Assembly: GCF_964355755.1 (NCBI RefSeq)
Contig: NC_092672.1
Span: 24,050,501 to 24,114,500 of the forward strand
DNA: 64,000 bases
From: Antedon mediterranea
Lineage: Eukaryota; Echinodermata; Crinoidea; Comatulida; Antedonidae
Reading direction: 5' to 3'
Shown: piece by piece, positions 31,721 through 44,379 of the stretch
How the letters are laid out: the number at the start of each line of letters is the position of its first letter
Position numbering within the stretch: position 1 is the first letter of the stretch
The notes under the pieces: generated by a model
What the model was told of the DNA's origin: nothing
What the model saw: only the letters and a program-made list of their open reading frames with translations
Database searches by the model: none
Program-made: the position numbers and the translations under genes

Positions 31721-33558
31721 GTAAAAATGATTCAGTATTAAAGGTGTTGAAATTAATTACTCGATATTGTTAGGCCTAGGCCTATTCATGATAATTTAAA
31801 ATGTGATACGAATACTGAGGAGATTGTTTCAAGAGATCTGTGTTTGAAAATGATATATTGATAGATCTATTTATTGAACAAACAGTAGGCCTAGTAAAAA
31901 AAAGATGTGTGGGAATTGTATGTAGTTGAAACCGAAACACGACATAAACGCCTTGGTACAATATTGTGTGTATGAATTTGGCGGAGCGTTATTTGAGGGA
32001 AAATGCCCCGGGGCATTTATTATTTGAGGAGGTGGAAGGGTGGGCGTTTATTTCAAATGATGTTTCATGAAGGGGACGCGGCGCGTCATTCAAAGCGGGG
32101 CGTTTATTCGAATAAATACGGTAGGTTATTAGTTTTAATAAGTTAATCACTTCCGTAAAAAAACGACAAATGACAAAATAAAATGGTTACATTCTCTCAA
32201 AAACCCATCTACTTGTAGCAATTTGACTCTTTTTAAAATTACAGTTTTCCAGGTAAATTCAATTTTTGTCAAAGTGGATAACTATTAATGTGACATTAAA
32301 ATGGCATCTGTAATTAACGTGGCCAAAATTACATTTCGATGATTATGTTGACACCTTAAATAATGAACAAAATATATATTGCGATATTAATTTGATTAAA
32401 AAATCAGGATTAAGATATGACATTAAACAAAATTTAAAAAAACGTTATCACCACTTAATACGAAACGATCTGGGAAGACAACTTTAGCTTATGGTTATAA
32501 AAGATATCTCTGATTATTTGATGATAAATAGATGATTATTGATGATGTATGAATTATTTGATCACAGTCATTCCAAATTACATCTTTCTTGCGTCTTTTA
32601 GTTAATAGATTATAATGATTAAGACATGGTTTGTTCTTCCAGGCCTAAAAGGCTGTCGATTGCTTGATGATCGATTGATGAATAGGGTCACATCCCTACC
32701 ATAGGCCTAGGTCTGCAATATTTATTACACAATAGTATATCCTGACTTGCAATGATCTCAACCATGATCCTGTTTTAGAATGATTTTTTGTTGTTGAAAT
32801 TAGATAAATTCGTATTATTAGGCCTACTTTTTAAATTTATTAACATCACGTCATTTCAGTAATTTCCCAGGGACGTCTTCTTAAAAGATTCCAGGTCATC
32901 TCTTTAGACTTAGACAAAAGAATATATATCACAAGAATGAGTATTCCGCGATTTTTGCATGAGAAATTTGTAACAGAGAGCTCCAGAGAGAGTGATGCCC
33001 GCCCTCATAAGGGCGGATGTATACATACTAAATAAGACTTGATTTAATAGATATTATACATGTCACATTACATAGAATTATGATAATATATTTTGCAATT
33101 GTAAACTATTTTATAATACATATTTATTAACAAACTAGTGTACATTCAGTTTTACAGACAATTATTTAGTAACATGCTAAATTGGTTCACAAAAAAGGCA
33201 ATAGCAATAGGTGATTAGTGAAACCGTCACAAAAAGTTGTATACATCCCAGATACATCCTCACTCATGGCGGCGCCCTACCACATGGACAAGGAAAATCG
33301 CGGATTACTCATTCTTGTGAGTCGTCGGCAGAGGTCGCACACGTGTGTGTACTACCATGGAGTAAAGAATAAGGGTACTACATGTGGTGGCACAAAAAAG
33401 TTTTCAGGAATCATGACTGTTTGTGTTGACATATTTTGAACTTTAGTTCCCGGTAATATTTTACATATTTTATGGTAAAGTTAAGCTATCAGTGACTTTT
33501 GTAAAGGATAACAATAGGCCATTCCAACAATACAGGTGCCTAAGCCTACTAATAATTA
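31721..33558. other. Intergenic, dispersed repeat traces
   Basis: 32160-32310 is related to 18960-19150 inside the foldback element (CAGGTAAA, GTGGATAACTATTAATGTGA). AGGCCTAGGCCTA stands at 31772. No gene is supported. Confidence 0.4.
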
Positions 33559-35150
33559 TTAAAGGGGGATTCTGGGTTTAAAATTGCTTTTAAATATCGT
33601 TTATTTATTAAATAAAAAATATTATAACAATATAGACATGTCAGAATGAAGAAGTAATAACGAGAAATTAAAAAAATTAAATTTCATATACATTATAGGG
33701 TAAATTCATGGAAAGTCTGTTTTTCAGCAGCTTAGGGAAGCTCATTAATATTCATGAGATATTCACAAAATCACGTCATCAGTGGATTCCAAACTCGCGA
33801 CGTCAAGCTTGTACGTTGTGTTCTCTCTCCTCTGTCAAACGACGACCACCTGATCTTTGTGAAATACATTTTTTGTAGATTTTCTAAGCTAGGCCTAAAG
33901 TGTAATAATAACAGTAGTAGCATATATTTATTTGACATTTAATGAAATACAAAATTTAGTACAGATTACGGAGTCATAAATTATACTATTTTTATACCTC
34001 GAATTAATAGTACAGATCGTATATCGGCTTCACGTACTAGGCTAGGCCTAGACTAAATCATTTTATTCATGCCGGGGTGAGAGCCATTTCTGACTAGGGA
34101 TTCCATGCCACGATGGCCATCATTCATGGGCCTAGCTAGCCTATTACTAAACGATTGGCCTATAAATAACAAAACTCAGTGGATTCCAAACCCATCCTAT
34201 CAACCAAACTCCTAAACAATCTAAACCTAAAACGTTCTACAAAAATCGGCTGTAAATTTTGAGGCAAAACAAGGTCCGATCGCCGTCCGCACGTATGGTC
34301 TAATAAGTAGGCCTAGTTTACTCTCCAAAAAATCGTATACTGCATCAAGCAAGTAGACCGGTAGTAGGAAGGAGACCTAGCCTAGCCTAGCCGATCCGGC
34401 CCAGTTAAAAATTGAGCTAGCTAGTGTAGTAGACCCTATGCGAATTGATACTACCAGGCCTTTTACTATAGGCTGCACTTGTTAAAATTAGCAATACTGT
34501 ACTTATGTTTACAAATATTCCAACTCTCTCATTCGAGCTATATTATCTATACCATTCTGGTAGGTTGAGTCGACCTTCAATCAAATACTGTACATCGTTC
34601 ATGTTGTGATATAGACGGGGTATACTCGACCCGACCAGTTTGGTATTGTATACTGTATCTGCTTATCACGTGACGATGCCAGGCATGGGCAGAGAGAGCA
34701 CGTGTATCGTCGTCTCGCTCTCCTCGCTCAGCAGGAATGTATACGTTACGCTTCATTGATTTTGAAGGCTTTCCCTAAGTCAGTGCAAAAATCGGCAAAC
34801 GTAAAGTGCAAACTTATCTAATTTTTCACTGTTTTGATGGATTTTCATAGAAAATTGATTTTATAAATGGAAAGACCGACTAAAATTACATCAGATAAGT
34901 ATAATTTTACAAATGTAATTGATATGGTTATTGATAACGAGTCGTCGGAAGATTGACCATTTCACGAATTTCGTATTCTGTAACCACAGTGTGATTTTGC
35001 CGTAGCTGCACTTGTAATCTGGCCTCATTTCACAGCCTTCGTTCTGCTTCACTGGGCGCTTATATAAATTGAAACTTTTACCGTTCAAGAGACAAACAGA
35101 TATATTTTACATTTTTTACTATTCATTTTAAACCCGGAACCCCCCTTTAA
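33559..35150. mobile_element. 1.6-kb TIR element flanked by TTAA (piggyBac-like MITE)
   Basis: The left end TTAAAGGGGGATTCTGGGTT and right end (AACCCGGAACCCCCCTTTAA) are inverted repeats of about 26 bp with a few mismatches. Both are bounded by TTAA (33559-33562 and 35147-35150), the target of piggyBac-type elements. No transposase ORF is seen, so the copy is non-autonomous. The interior has several AGGCCTA words and E-box-like CACGTG sites (about 34655-34700). Confidence 0.65.
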
Positions 35151-35444
35151 GCTAATAAGACAAGAATGATTTTAGCCTTAGGCTACTATATTAAGCTGTG
35201 TAGTAAGTACTGTATGTAGGCTAAAGTTAAGCCCCCGATCCGGCCTCACTGTGGCCTAGCTAGCTGAGATTTAGGTACCTGTCTTTCTTACTGTAACAGC
35301 AGTCTATCACAGCTTTTCCGACTGGCGAGGTATGCAAGACTTGATAACTTTAAGATTGAATGCCTACAACTTAAGCAATAAATCTGTTTAATAACTTGGT
35401 AGCAAAAATGATACATTAGTTACTATACAGTGTGTGCCGCAATT

Positions 35445-35720
35445 GTTTTGAAGTAATTAACCACTGATGGAAGGTATCTCATCCTAGTCACATTGCCTAT
35501 GTTTTGAAGTAATTAACCACTGATGGAAGGTATCCCATCCTAGTCCCATTGCCTATGTTTTGAAGTAATTAACCACTGATGGAAGGTATCCCATCCTAGT
35601 CACATTGCCTATGTTTTGAAGTAATTAACCACTGATGGAAGGTATCCCATCCTAGTCCCATTGCCTATGTTTTTTTAAGTAATTAACCACTGATGGAAGG
35701 TATCCCATCCTTTAAGTCGC
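35445..35720. repeat. 57-bp tandem repeat, about 5 copies
   Basis: The unit contains TTTTGAAGTAATTAACCACT, GATGGAAGGTATCCCATCCT and AGTCCCATTGCCTATG. Copies differ by a few bases. Confidence 0.95.
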
Positions 35721-37320
35721 CTATGTTTTTTATGTTAAAAGTTTTAAAACATGAAACCAGGTCATTCCGTGTCTTAAATGTACGTTTTATGGTAATATGA
35801 TAAAAAGAAAAAAAACAATGCACTACTAAATTTATTAGAATCGATTATTTTTCACATTTTTAACCATTTAAAGCCAAAACAAGTTATCGCAATAGGATAA
35901 GATGAATGTAATTTGTGACCTTAAATTAAATCTAAAACACGTAGGGAATGGGACTTTAGACAGACTTCCCCCATGATTTTATTGTATACTCCTTGAGTGG
36001 TGGTAAATATGCAACAGTATTCATAAAATGGTTTTGCAAAATGAGGACCAGTGAAAATACCACTACACCATGACGTCATTTATATTAACTAAAAAGATTA
36101 CTAAAAGTATTACAGTTACCTCTGACTTAATTAAAGTCTTCAGTCAATGTTGATCAGATTTTTGTAGATTTTGTATTTTGGTATGACCCACTATACTACA
36201 AGATTACATGGTTTTGTAAATATTTTTTTCTCTAATTTTTTTAATTCCACAATTTTTCCAGTCATCATCTTAATTTTGTAAAGCTCGGTTTAATACCTTT
36301 AGCAGAGCATCATTCTTTACATTTGTTTCTTGAAGGTATTTGTATCATGAACACATTCTCTACGTTACCAAACTGTTCCAAGCCAAACACACACCATTTA
36401 ACAAACGACTGACACATAAAATCTATGAGCGTAGTCAGCCTAGACGAGTACTAAGTCTTACCATTTGCCTCTTTTTTTCATTTAAGGTAAAGATTAATAA
36501 GATAATAAATTAGTAACTTCTATCATAATTAATTATGGAAAACTACAGGGATATTGTAAATTAGAAATGTAAAAGTTTGAATATATCCACTGTGATGTAA
36601 CACATACACATCTATCAGGCACACACTGCAGAATAAGTGTAATTTTCAGAATAACCATTAATTATATAGTTCTAGATAGTCTTTCTCCTTTTTTGCTGAA
36701 GTAGGGAAGGCCATTGTCCCTGTATCCCCCTCTTTTGATCCTGCATTTGCCCTCATGGTTTTTCAAGATTAAAAAAACATGTTGAAATACTTGCTGTTCT
36801 ATTTAACTCAGTTCAACCTTCTTTTAACAATAGTCAATCTTTCAATTCATGACATTTTCTCACCACAACTCAATCATTCATTATTTGCATACTAATGCCA
36901 AGTGCCAAGCCATAATAACATTAATTTCCATAGACAGCTGCCAATACTGTAAACTATTTTATTTTGCAGGTTCATAACTGGGCAGCAGTGCCTCTTGTGG
37001 TTGTTACCTTGCCACAAAGGCAGAAATAGCAAAGCTTTGAAGAAGACTTCTCATAAAATTGCTGCAGCCAGGATATATCAGACAACATAATACGGTATGT
37101 TTTTGCTATAGGCCTACAGTATAGCAATGATTTTCTATTGAAACTTGTTTTAATGAGATGTGTATGATTGATATTATGTCTATTAGTATTAAGTTTCCAT
37201 ATACTACACTTAACAACTTCTTGTGTTTTGTAAATCATGTGTAGGAGTTTTGTAAATGGATTGTATAGAATTTTAAAGTGAAATTCAATAGAATACTTGT
37301 GTATTGTGCTTCTATATTTA
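35721..37320. other. Intergenic DNA
   Basis: No supported gene. A possible acceptor plus a short frame (HNWAAVPLVVVTLPQRQK then stop) at 36970-37030 was considered but has no partner exon. Confidence 0.4.
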
Positions 37321-37879
37321 ATAAGTGCACAGACCGTGGACACGTTTTTGTGATATCAAAATTAGGTACTATTCATTGTGAATACTATAATAGAAATATA
37401 CTCTAAAGAGTTAGACAGTTGGTGCTATGAATTGATTGAATTCAGACAACTAGAAAGTCAGTCCAGTTATTATGAATTACCAGATTATTCCAGTTTAGCC
37501 AATAATATGTAAGTTTGCAATGTAGACGTTATGTAAGTAAAGTAAGAAATACAGTATATTGCTGGTTTTTTAGATCAATTTTATAAATTTGATAAATATT
37601 ATCTTATAATTTTGATTATTAAGAGTAAGAGTTTTAAGGAAGAAGGAAGCTGAAATAAGCTGGTTGAGAATTGAAATGTTTGGATAAAAGAGAAGAAAAT
37701 TAAATGAGTTATTACAACAGGATATGTCATTTTTTTTGTCACCAGTATGTAGATTTAGGAGGACACTTTTATATAGTTTAACTCTATTTTCTTTAACATA
37801 ACATGTTTGATAGCCTGATAAGTTTAGTAGACTTCTTAGTCAATGTAAAGAGTGGCCTACTGTATCTTTTAAGCTGCTT

Positions 37880-39285
37880 GGTCAGTTCTGTAGATCTGTC
37901 AGTCTTTTAAACATGTAACAGGTTAGATCTGATATACCAATTGATTCCTGTAGGTCTGTCAGTCTTTTAGACATTTAACAGGTTAGATCTGATATACCAA
38001 TTGGTTTCTGTAGGTCTGTCAGTCTTTTAAACATTTAACAGGTTAGATCTGATATATCAATTGATTCCTGTAGGTCTGTCAGTCTTTTAAACATTTAACA
38101 GGTTAGATCTGATATACCAATTGATTCCTGTAGGTCTGTCAGTCTTTTAAACATTTAACAGGTTAGATCTGATATACCAATTGATTTCTGTAGGTCTGTC
38201 AATCTTTTAAACATTTAACAGGTTAGATCTGATATACCAATTTATTCCTGTAGGTCTGTCAGTCTTTTAAACATTTAATTTTCATTTATTTTTTATCCAT
38301 GAATTTAAATTATAAACATTGTAACATACACATAATAATAATTATATCAAGGGAAGGGCTAAAAAATAGTTAAAACTAATCAAGTTCAGACCCTAAACAT
38401 TGAAATATAAATAGTTATATAAATAATTTAGGGTTAGATCTAGTATACCAATTGATTTCTGTAGGTCTGTCAGTCTTTTAAACAGGTAACAGGTTAGATA
38501 TAGTATACCAATTGATTTATGTAGGTCTGTCAGTCTTTGTAACAGGTAACAGGTTAGATCTAGTATACCAATTGATTTCTGTAGGTCTGTCAGTCTTTTA
38601 AACATGTTACAGGTTAGATCTAGTATACCAATTTATTCCTGTAGGTCTGTCAGTCTGGTAAACATTTATCACATTAGATCTGATATATCAATTGATTTCT
38701 ATAGGTCTTTCAGTCTTGTAAACATTTATCACATTAGATCTTATATACCAATTTATTCCTGTAGGTCTGTCAGTCTTTTAAACAGGTCACAGGTTAGATC
38801 TAGTATACCAACAGCAGTACAACCTACAGGAATCAATTGGTATATCAGATCTAATGTGATAAATGTCTAAAAGACTGACAGACCTACAGAAATAAATTGG
38901 TATATCAGATCTAACCTGTTACCTGTTTAAAAGACTGACAGATCTACAGGAATCAATTGGTATATAAGATCTAACCTGTTACATGTTTAAAAGATTGACA
39001 GTCCTACAGAAATCAATTGGTATATCAGATCTAACTGTTTAAAAGACTGACAGACCTACAGGAATCAATTATTGGTATATCAAAACTAACATGTTACATG
39101 TTTAAAAGACTAACAGACCTACAGGAATCAATTGGTATATCAGATCTAACCTGTTACATATTTAAAAGACTAACAGACCTATAGAAATCAATTGGTATAT
39201 CAGATCTAACATGTTACATGTTTAAAAGACTAATAGACATACAGAAATCAATTGATATATCAGATCTAATGTGTTAAATGTTTTA
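37880..39285. repeat. 60-bp tandem array with an internal orientation switch
   Basis: The unit CAGGTTAGATCTGATATACC plus AATTGATTCCTGTAGGTCTG and TCAGTCTTTTAAACATTTAA lies head-to-tail at 37880-38275 and 38430-38815. At about 38815 the orientation flips and units run inverted to about 39285. Most units carry AGATCT. The two halves could fold into a long imperfect hairpin. Confidence 0.9.
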
Positions 39286-40579
39286 TTTTTTCTGTCTTAA
39301 CTTTCAGTCCTGTAGTTATCATACTAAGAATTGTTCTCATATGTGTAGTAATTAAATTAAAATACTATTTAATATTTTTGGCTAAAATAGCAATTATTTG
39401 CTAATAAAAACTGAGCTGAGCTTGTTTCCCTCTAGTACTTTTTAGGGGTTCTATAGAAATTTAATAACATAACTCTAAAGGAAATTCCACAGAGTATTGT
39501 GAATTGTACATCAACAAAAAGAAGTGCACAGACCGTGCAAAAGTTGTTGTGACATCATAGCTAAATTCAATAAGCATATTATGTGAATGGATGAACACTA
39601 AATATGAAAATAGACTGTAAGGAGTGGTAGGCAGTTGGTGCTACAAATTGGTTGAATTTTGAGTTGATTGGTAAAGTCAGTATAGTTATCAAGATTTCAA
39701 GTTGAGTCTGTAATTTGTAAGTTTGCATTGTTTGTAGTTCATATTAAAGCAAGAAATACTACCCTAACTATTATCAGATAAATTTATTTACAAATTTGTA
39801 ATTTACAGTTTAGTATTGAAGGCTACAATAAGCAGGTTTGAAAATAAACCCTGAAATACTGTTTGGATGTGAGTGCAGCAAACAATTTTTGTAAATGTAA
39901 AAATGACACAATTGTGGAAAGGGGGTTAAAGGCCCATTTACACAAGGGCAATAACGATTGACAATAAGAAGATAATATGAATTTTTCATTTTCAAAAAGA
40001 AAAGAATTTAAAAAGGTTTTCACCCTAGAACTGGATTATCATCTATGCTGCCTCTAATGAAAATAATATTTCCACACTTCCAATCAAATGACGTCATGAT
40101 TTAATAGTAAGAGCAATAATATCGGGACAATACAATGATTTTATTGTTTTTTTTTATCATGATGTCATTTGATTCGATTTTTAAAAATACTTTTTTTATC
40201 AGATACAGCATAAATTATTATCCTATAGTTCTAGAACGAAAACTGTTGTATCTATTTATCGTCGATCGTTATCGCCCTAGTGTAAATGGGCCTTAAGAGT
40301 ATAGGAGGGGCATGTGCTTTCACCCCTAATTAGGAATGTCAGAGCCTAAAATCTGGGCAATTTCTAGGCTTTCTTGTTTTTTTACCTAGTCACCATGCAT
40401 ACAGATTTACGAAGCCAACTATAATTTGAAAGGAAATTCTAAATAACTGACCAAAAAGTATGAGTCAAATGTAAAATTGTCATATTAAACATTTTTTGAA
40501 CGGCAACCTGATAAGTTTAGTAGACTTCTTAGTCAGTGTAAAGAGTGCATGGCCTACTGTATCTTTTAAGCTGCTTGGT

Positions 40580-41712
40580 TGGTTCTATAGGTCTGTCAGT
40601 CTCTGAAACATTTAACATTTTAGATTTAATATACCAATTCATTCCTGTAAGTCTGTCAGTCTTTTAAACATTTAACAGGTTAGATATGATATACCAATTG
40701 ATTTCTGTAGATCTGTTAGTCTTTTTAACATGTAACAGGTTAGATCTAGTATACCAATTTATTCCCTGTAAGTCTGTCAGTCTTTTAAACATGTAACACA
40801 ATACTGTAGATCTAGTATACTAATTGATTTCTGTAGGTCTGTCAGTCTTTTAAACATGTAACAGGATATAGATCTAGTATACTGTACTAATTGATTCCTA
40901 TAGGTCTGTCAGTCTTTTAAACATGTAACAGGTTAGATCTAGTATACCAATTTATTCCTGTAGGTCTGTCAGTCTTTTAAACATGTAACAGGTAGATCTT
41001 ATATACCAATTGATTTCTGTAGGTCTGGCAGTCTTTTAAACATGTAACAGGTTAGATCTATTATACCAATTTATTCCCTGTAAGTCTGTCAGTCTTTTAA
41101 ACATGTAACAGGATAGATCTAGTATACTAATTGATTCCTATAGGTCTGTCAGTCTTTTAAACATGTAACAGGTTAGATCTAGTATACCAATTTATTACTG
41201 TAGGTCTGTCAGTCTTTTAAACATGTAACATGTAGATCTTATATACCAATTGATTCCTGTAGGTCTGTCAGTATTTTAAACATGTAACAGGTTAGATCTA
41301 GTATACCAATTTATTCCTGTAAGTCTGTCAGTCTTTTAAACATGTAACATGTAGATCTAGTATACTAATTGATTTCTGTAGGTCTGTCAGTCTTTTAAAC
41401 ATGTAACAGGTTAGATCTAGTATACCAATTTATTACTGTAGGTCTGTCAGTCTTTTAGACATTTAACAGGTAGATCTAGTATACTAATTGATTTCTGTAG
41501 GTCTGTCAGTCTTTTAAACATGTAACGAGTTAGATCTTATACACCAATTTATTCCTGTTGGTCTGTCAGTCTTTTAAACATTTGACACATTAGATCTGAT
41601 ATAATAATTGATTTCTGTAGGTCTGTCAGTCTTTTAAACATTTAACAGGTTAGATCTGATATACCAACAGACCAACAGAAATCAATTGGTATACTAGATC
41701 TAATGTGTTAAA
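40580..41712. repeat. 60-bp tandem array, second block
   Basis: The same unit as at 37880 in about 18 copies with more divergence, ending in one inverted copy (41671-41712). This again puts an orientation switch next to the shared flank. Confidence 0.9.
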
Positions 41713-42580
41713 TGTTTTATTATTTTTTCTGTCTAAACTTTTAGTCCTGTAGTTACCATACAGAGAATTTTTCTCAAATGTGTAGTAATTAAATTAAAAT
41801 ACTATTTTTTTTTGTGCCTAAAATAGCAATTATTTGCTAATAAAAACTGAGCTGAGCTTGTTTCCCTCTAGTACTTTTTAGGGGTTTTATAGAAATTTAG
41901 TAACAGAATTCAAAAGGAAATTCCACAGAGTATTGTGAATTGTACATCAACAGAAAAAAGCGCATAGACCGTGCAAAAGTTGTTGTGACATCATAGCTAA
42001 ATTCAATAAGCATATATGTGAATGAACACTAAATATGAAAATAGACTGTAAGGAGTGGTAGGCAGTTGGTGCTACAAATTGGTTGAATTTTGAGTTGATT
42101 GGTAAAGTCAGTATAGTTATCAAGATTTCAAGTTGAGTCTGTAATTTGTAAGTTTGCATTGTTTGTAGTTCATATTAAAGCAAGAAATACTACCCTAACT
42201 ATTATCAGATAAATTTATTTACAAATTTGTAATTTACAGTTTAGTATTGAAGGCTGCAATGAGTAGATTTGAAAATAAACACTGAAATACTGTTTGGATC
42301 AGAGTGCAAACAATTTTTGTAAATGTAAGAATTACACAATTGTGGGAAGCGGGTTAAGAGTATGGGAGGGGCATGTTCTTTCACCCCTAATTAGGGATGT
42401 CAGAAACTCTAAACTCTGGGCAATCTCTAGGCTTGATTGTTGTTTTACCTAGTCACCATGCATACAGATTATAAGCCAATTATAATCTGAAAAGAAATTC
42501 TAAAAATGGACAGAAAAGTATGAGTCATTGTATTGTCATACTGTATTAAACAATTTTTTGCACGGCAACCAATTCTATGT

Positions 42581-43090
42581 AAAATATACCGAGATTTAAT
42601 TAATTTTACAATGCTAAAGTAATTTTTTTTTCTCTTTTGTGGGGCAGCCCACTTTTATTGCACATATTATGATAAACAATATGATATTTATATTACACAT
42701 TCTGAGGTTAAAAGATTATAGAAAATATTGTGATATTGTGTTGAAATCTAAATATGACAAAACAAGTATACAGAGAAAATTTATATTACAGAGCTAAAAC
42801 GATATAAAGATTAACTCAGTTAATATTCAGTATTAACAAGCACGAATGTGCAATACTCGGGGTACAGCGAAAGAAGCTGTAATGACGTCATAAGACCGGA
42901 TGTAACGTAACATACACATCAATAACCGCGCTACCAAATACGGCTATACGGTACCATCTTCGAGACGTGATATTGCTGCATCCGGTATGAAATTAAAAAA
43001 TCCGGCTCTATAGCTTTGAGGACATGTCCCTGTAGTATATTCATGCTAAATCCGAGCTCAATACTACAACGAAAGGGAGGAGTATTTACC
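42581..43090. other. Intergenic, duplicated flank
   Basis: GCACGAATGTGCAATACTCG (42839) recurs at 43761, and CCCTGTAGTATATTCATGC (43028) recurs at 44303. This is part of the duplicated block around the tRNA-like copies. Confidence 0.5.
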
Positions 43091-43161
43091 GATTACACAA
43101 AATAAATATTTAAAAAAATAATAAAAATAAGATATACTGTGTATAATTATCATATTGCGTA

Positions 43162-43578
43162 AAGGACGCCTTGAAACTTTCATCCGTCGGGCTGGTAAAA
43201 TGATTGGTCTGGAACTGCCTTCCTTTACCGATGTGCACCTAGAACACCTCCAGAAAGATTTCGAACGCATTGAGTTGGATTTCTCTCATCCTCTCCACAA
43301 AGTAATCATAGACCAACTTAATCCAAGTGGTAGATTGAGGCTCCTCAGTGTGAAAACAAATCGATTTGCTAAATCCTTTATTCCCTCCGGTATCATCTAG
43401 TACAACAGGAAGTCAAGAAGATAATTTTATCTTGTAATTTTGTAGATGTTTTTATAAGAATGGTTTTATGCTACAGGTATATTTGTTTTTATTGTGTGTT
43501 CTTTGTTATTATGATGAGCAATGAATTTCCTTTTTGAGGATCAATAAAAGTTATCTTATCTTATCTTATCTTATCTTA
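43162..43578 (+). mobile_element. 5'-truncated LINE 3' end (Rex1/CR1-like), with visible empty site
   Basis: One intact frame reads LETFIRRAGKMIGLELPSFT, then FSHPLHKVIIDQLNPSGRLR and RFAKSFIPSGII-stop at 43400. This is the C-terminus of a Rex1/CR1-type LINE ORF2. It is followed by AATAAAAG and a TTATC tail. The flanks (ATCATATTGCGTA before, CACTACTTTTCACCATAAAG after) are joined without the LINE at 44078-44110, a paralogous empty site. This suggests a fairly recent insertion. Confidence 0.75.
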
Positions 43579-43612
43579 TACACTACTTTTCACCATAAAG
43601 TTAAATAAAAAA

Positions 43613-43687
43613 GGTTTCGCCCGGGCTCGAACCAGGTACCTTCTGCGTGTTTTTAAGTAAACGTGATAACCACTACGCCAACAAGCC
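43613..43687 (-). pseudogene. tRNA-Val-like copy 1 (anticodon loop expanded)
   Basis: Read on the minus strand: acceptor GGCTTGT, A box TGGCGTAGTGG, B box GGTTCGAGCCC, 3' CGAAACC, then a T-run. The anticodon loop has about three extra A, so the fold is broken. It is otherwise close to the copy at 44125. Confidence 0.5.
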
Positions 43688-43837
43688 GCATATAACTACA
43701 TAGCGCTGTGGTGTGTGTCACACATTGTGGCTTCCTAATTAAAGAAATTAATTTAAAAAAAGCACGAATGTGCAATACTCGGGGTACAGAGAAAGAAGCT
43801 GTATACAGACGTATACAGTTAAAGTTAAAGAAAAATA

Positions 43838-43908
43838 GGTTTCACCAGGGCTCTAACCGGGACCTTCTGCGTGTTAAGCAGACTTGACAATCACTACACT
43901 ACGAAACC
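43838..43908 (-). pseudogene. tRNA-Val-like copy 2 (B box damaged)
   Basis: Minus strand: acceptor GGTTTCG pairs with TGAAACC (one G-U). Anticodon stem TCTGC/GCAGA with loop TTAACAC gives anticodon AAC (Val). The TTC of the T loop is TTA (GGTTAGAGCCC), so the B box is weakened. Confidence 0.5.
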
Positions 43909-44124
43909 CACTTACACTAAAAATGTGGGTTACAGAAAGTTTTTTAATCCATTTAAATTACAAATAAATATGGTAATAAGCACAAAGAAAAATAAACATG
44001 TGTAAAAGTGATAATTACCGATTACACAAAATAAGTATTTTAAAAAATAATAAAAATAAGATATACTGTGTATGATTATCATATTGCGTATACAGTACTT
44101 TTCACCATAAAGTTAAAAAAAAAA

Positions 44125-44196
44125 GGTTTCGTCCGGGCTCGAACCAGGTACCTTCTGCGTGTTAAGCAAACGTGATAACCACTACGCCAAGAAGCC
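44125..44196 (-). tRNA. tRNA-Val(AAC)-like gene, copy 3
   Basis: Minus strand. The A box TGGCGTAGTGG and B box GGTTCGAGCCC are intact. Anticodon stem TTTGC/GCAGA carries loop TTAACAC, anticodon AAC (Val). A run of T follows at once as a Pol III terminator. The acceptor GGCTTCT/CGAAACC has two mismatches, and one T-stem pair is lost. It could be a weak tRNA gene or a tRNA-Val-derived repeat, since three copies occur within 600 bp. Confidence 0.5.
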
Positions 44197-44379
44197 GCAT
44201 ATAACCATATAACTACATAACGCTGTGGTGTGTGTCACACATTTTGGCTTCTTAATTAAACAAATTAATTAACAAAAAATTATATATAGCTTTGAGGACA
44301 TTTCCCTGTAGTATATTCATGCCAAATCCCAGCTCAATACTACAACTAATAATGGAGGAGTAGTACTTTAAAAATCGCA

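Larger units (their letters stand above)
37322..42580. repeat. Higher-order repeat: three copies of a flank segment with 60-bp arrays between
   Basis: A flank segment (AGTGCACAGACCGTG ... GGCAGTTGGTGCTA ... GTAAGTTTGCA) occurs at about 37322, 39524 and 41958. A second shared block (CCTGATAAGTTTAGTAGACT...) occurs at 37815 and 40506. 39280-39900 and 41712-42330 are nearly collinear. The arrays of the 60-bp unit lie between these blocks, so the whole is a duplicated compound unit of about 2.4-2.7 kb. Confidence 0.75.

Noticed and set aside
36970-37032. Possible exon after TTTTGCAG reading HNWAAVPLVVVTLPQRQK
   Set aside because: A stop follows at once, there is no donor, and no partner exon is nearby in the 20-kb repeat-rich intergenic region.
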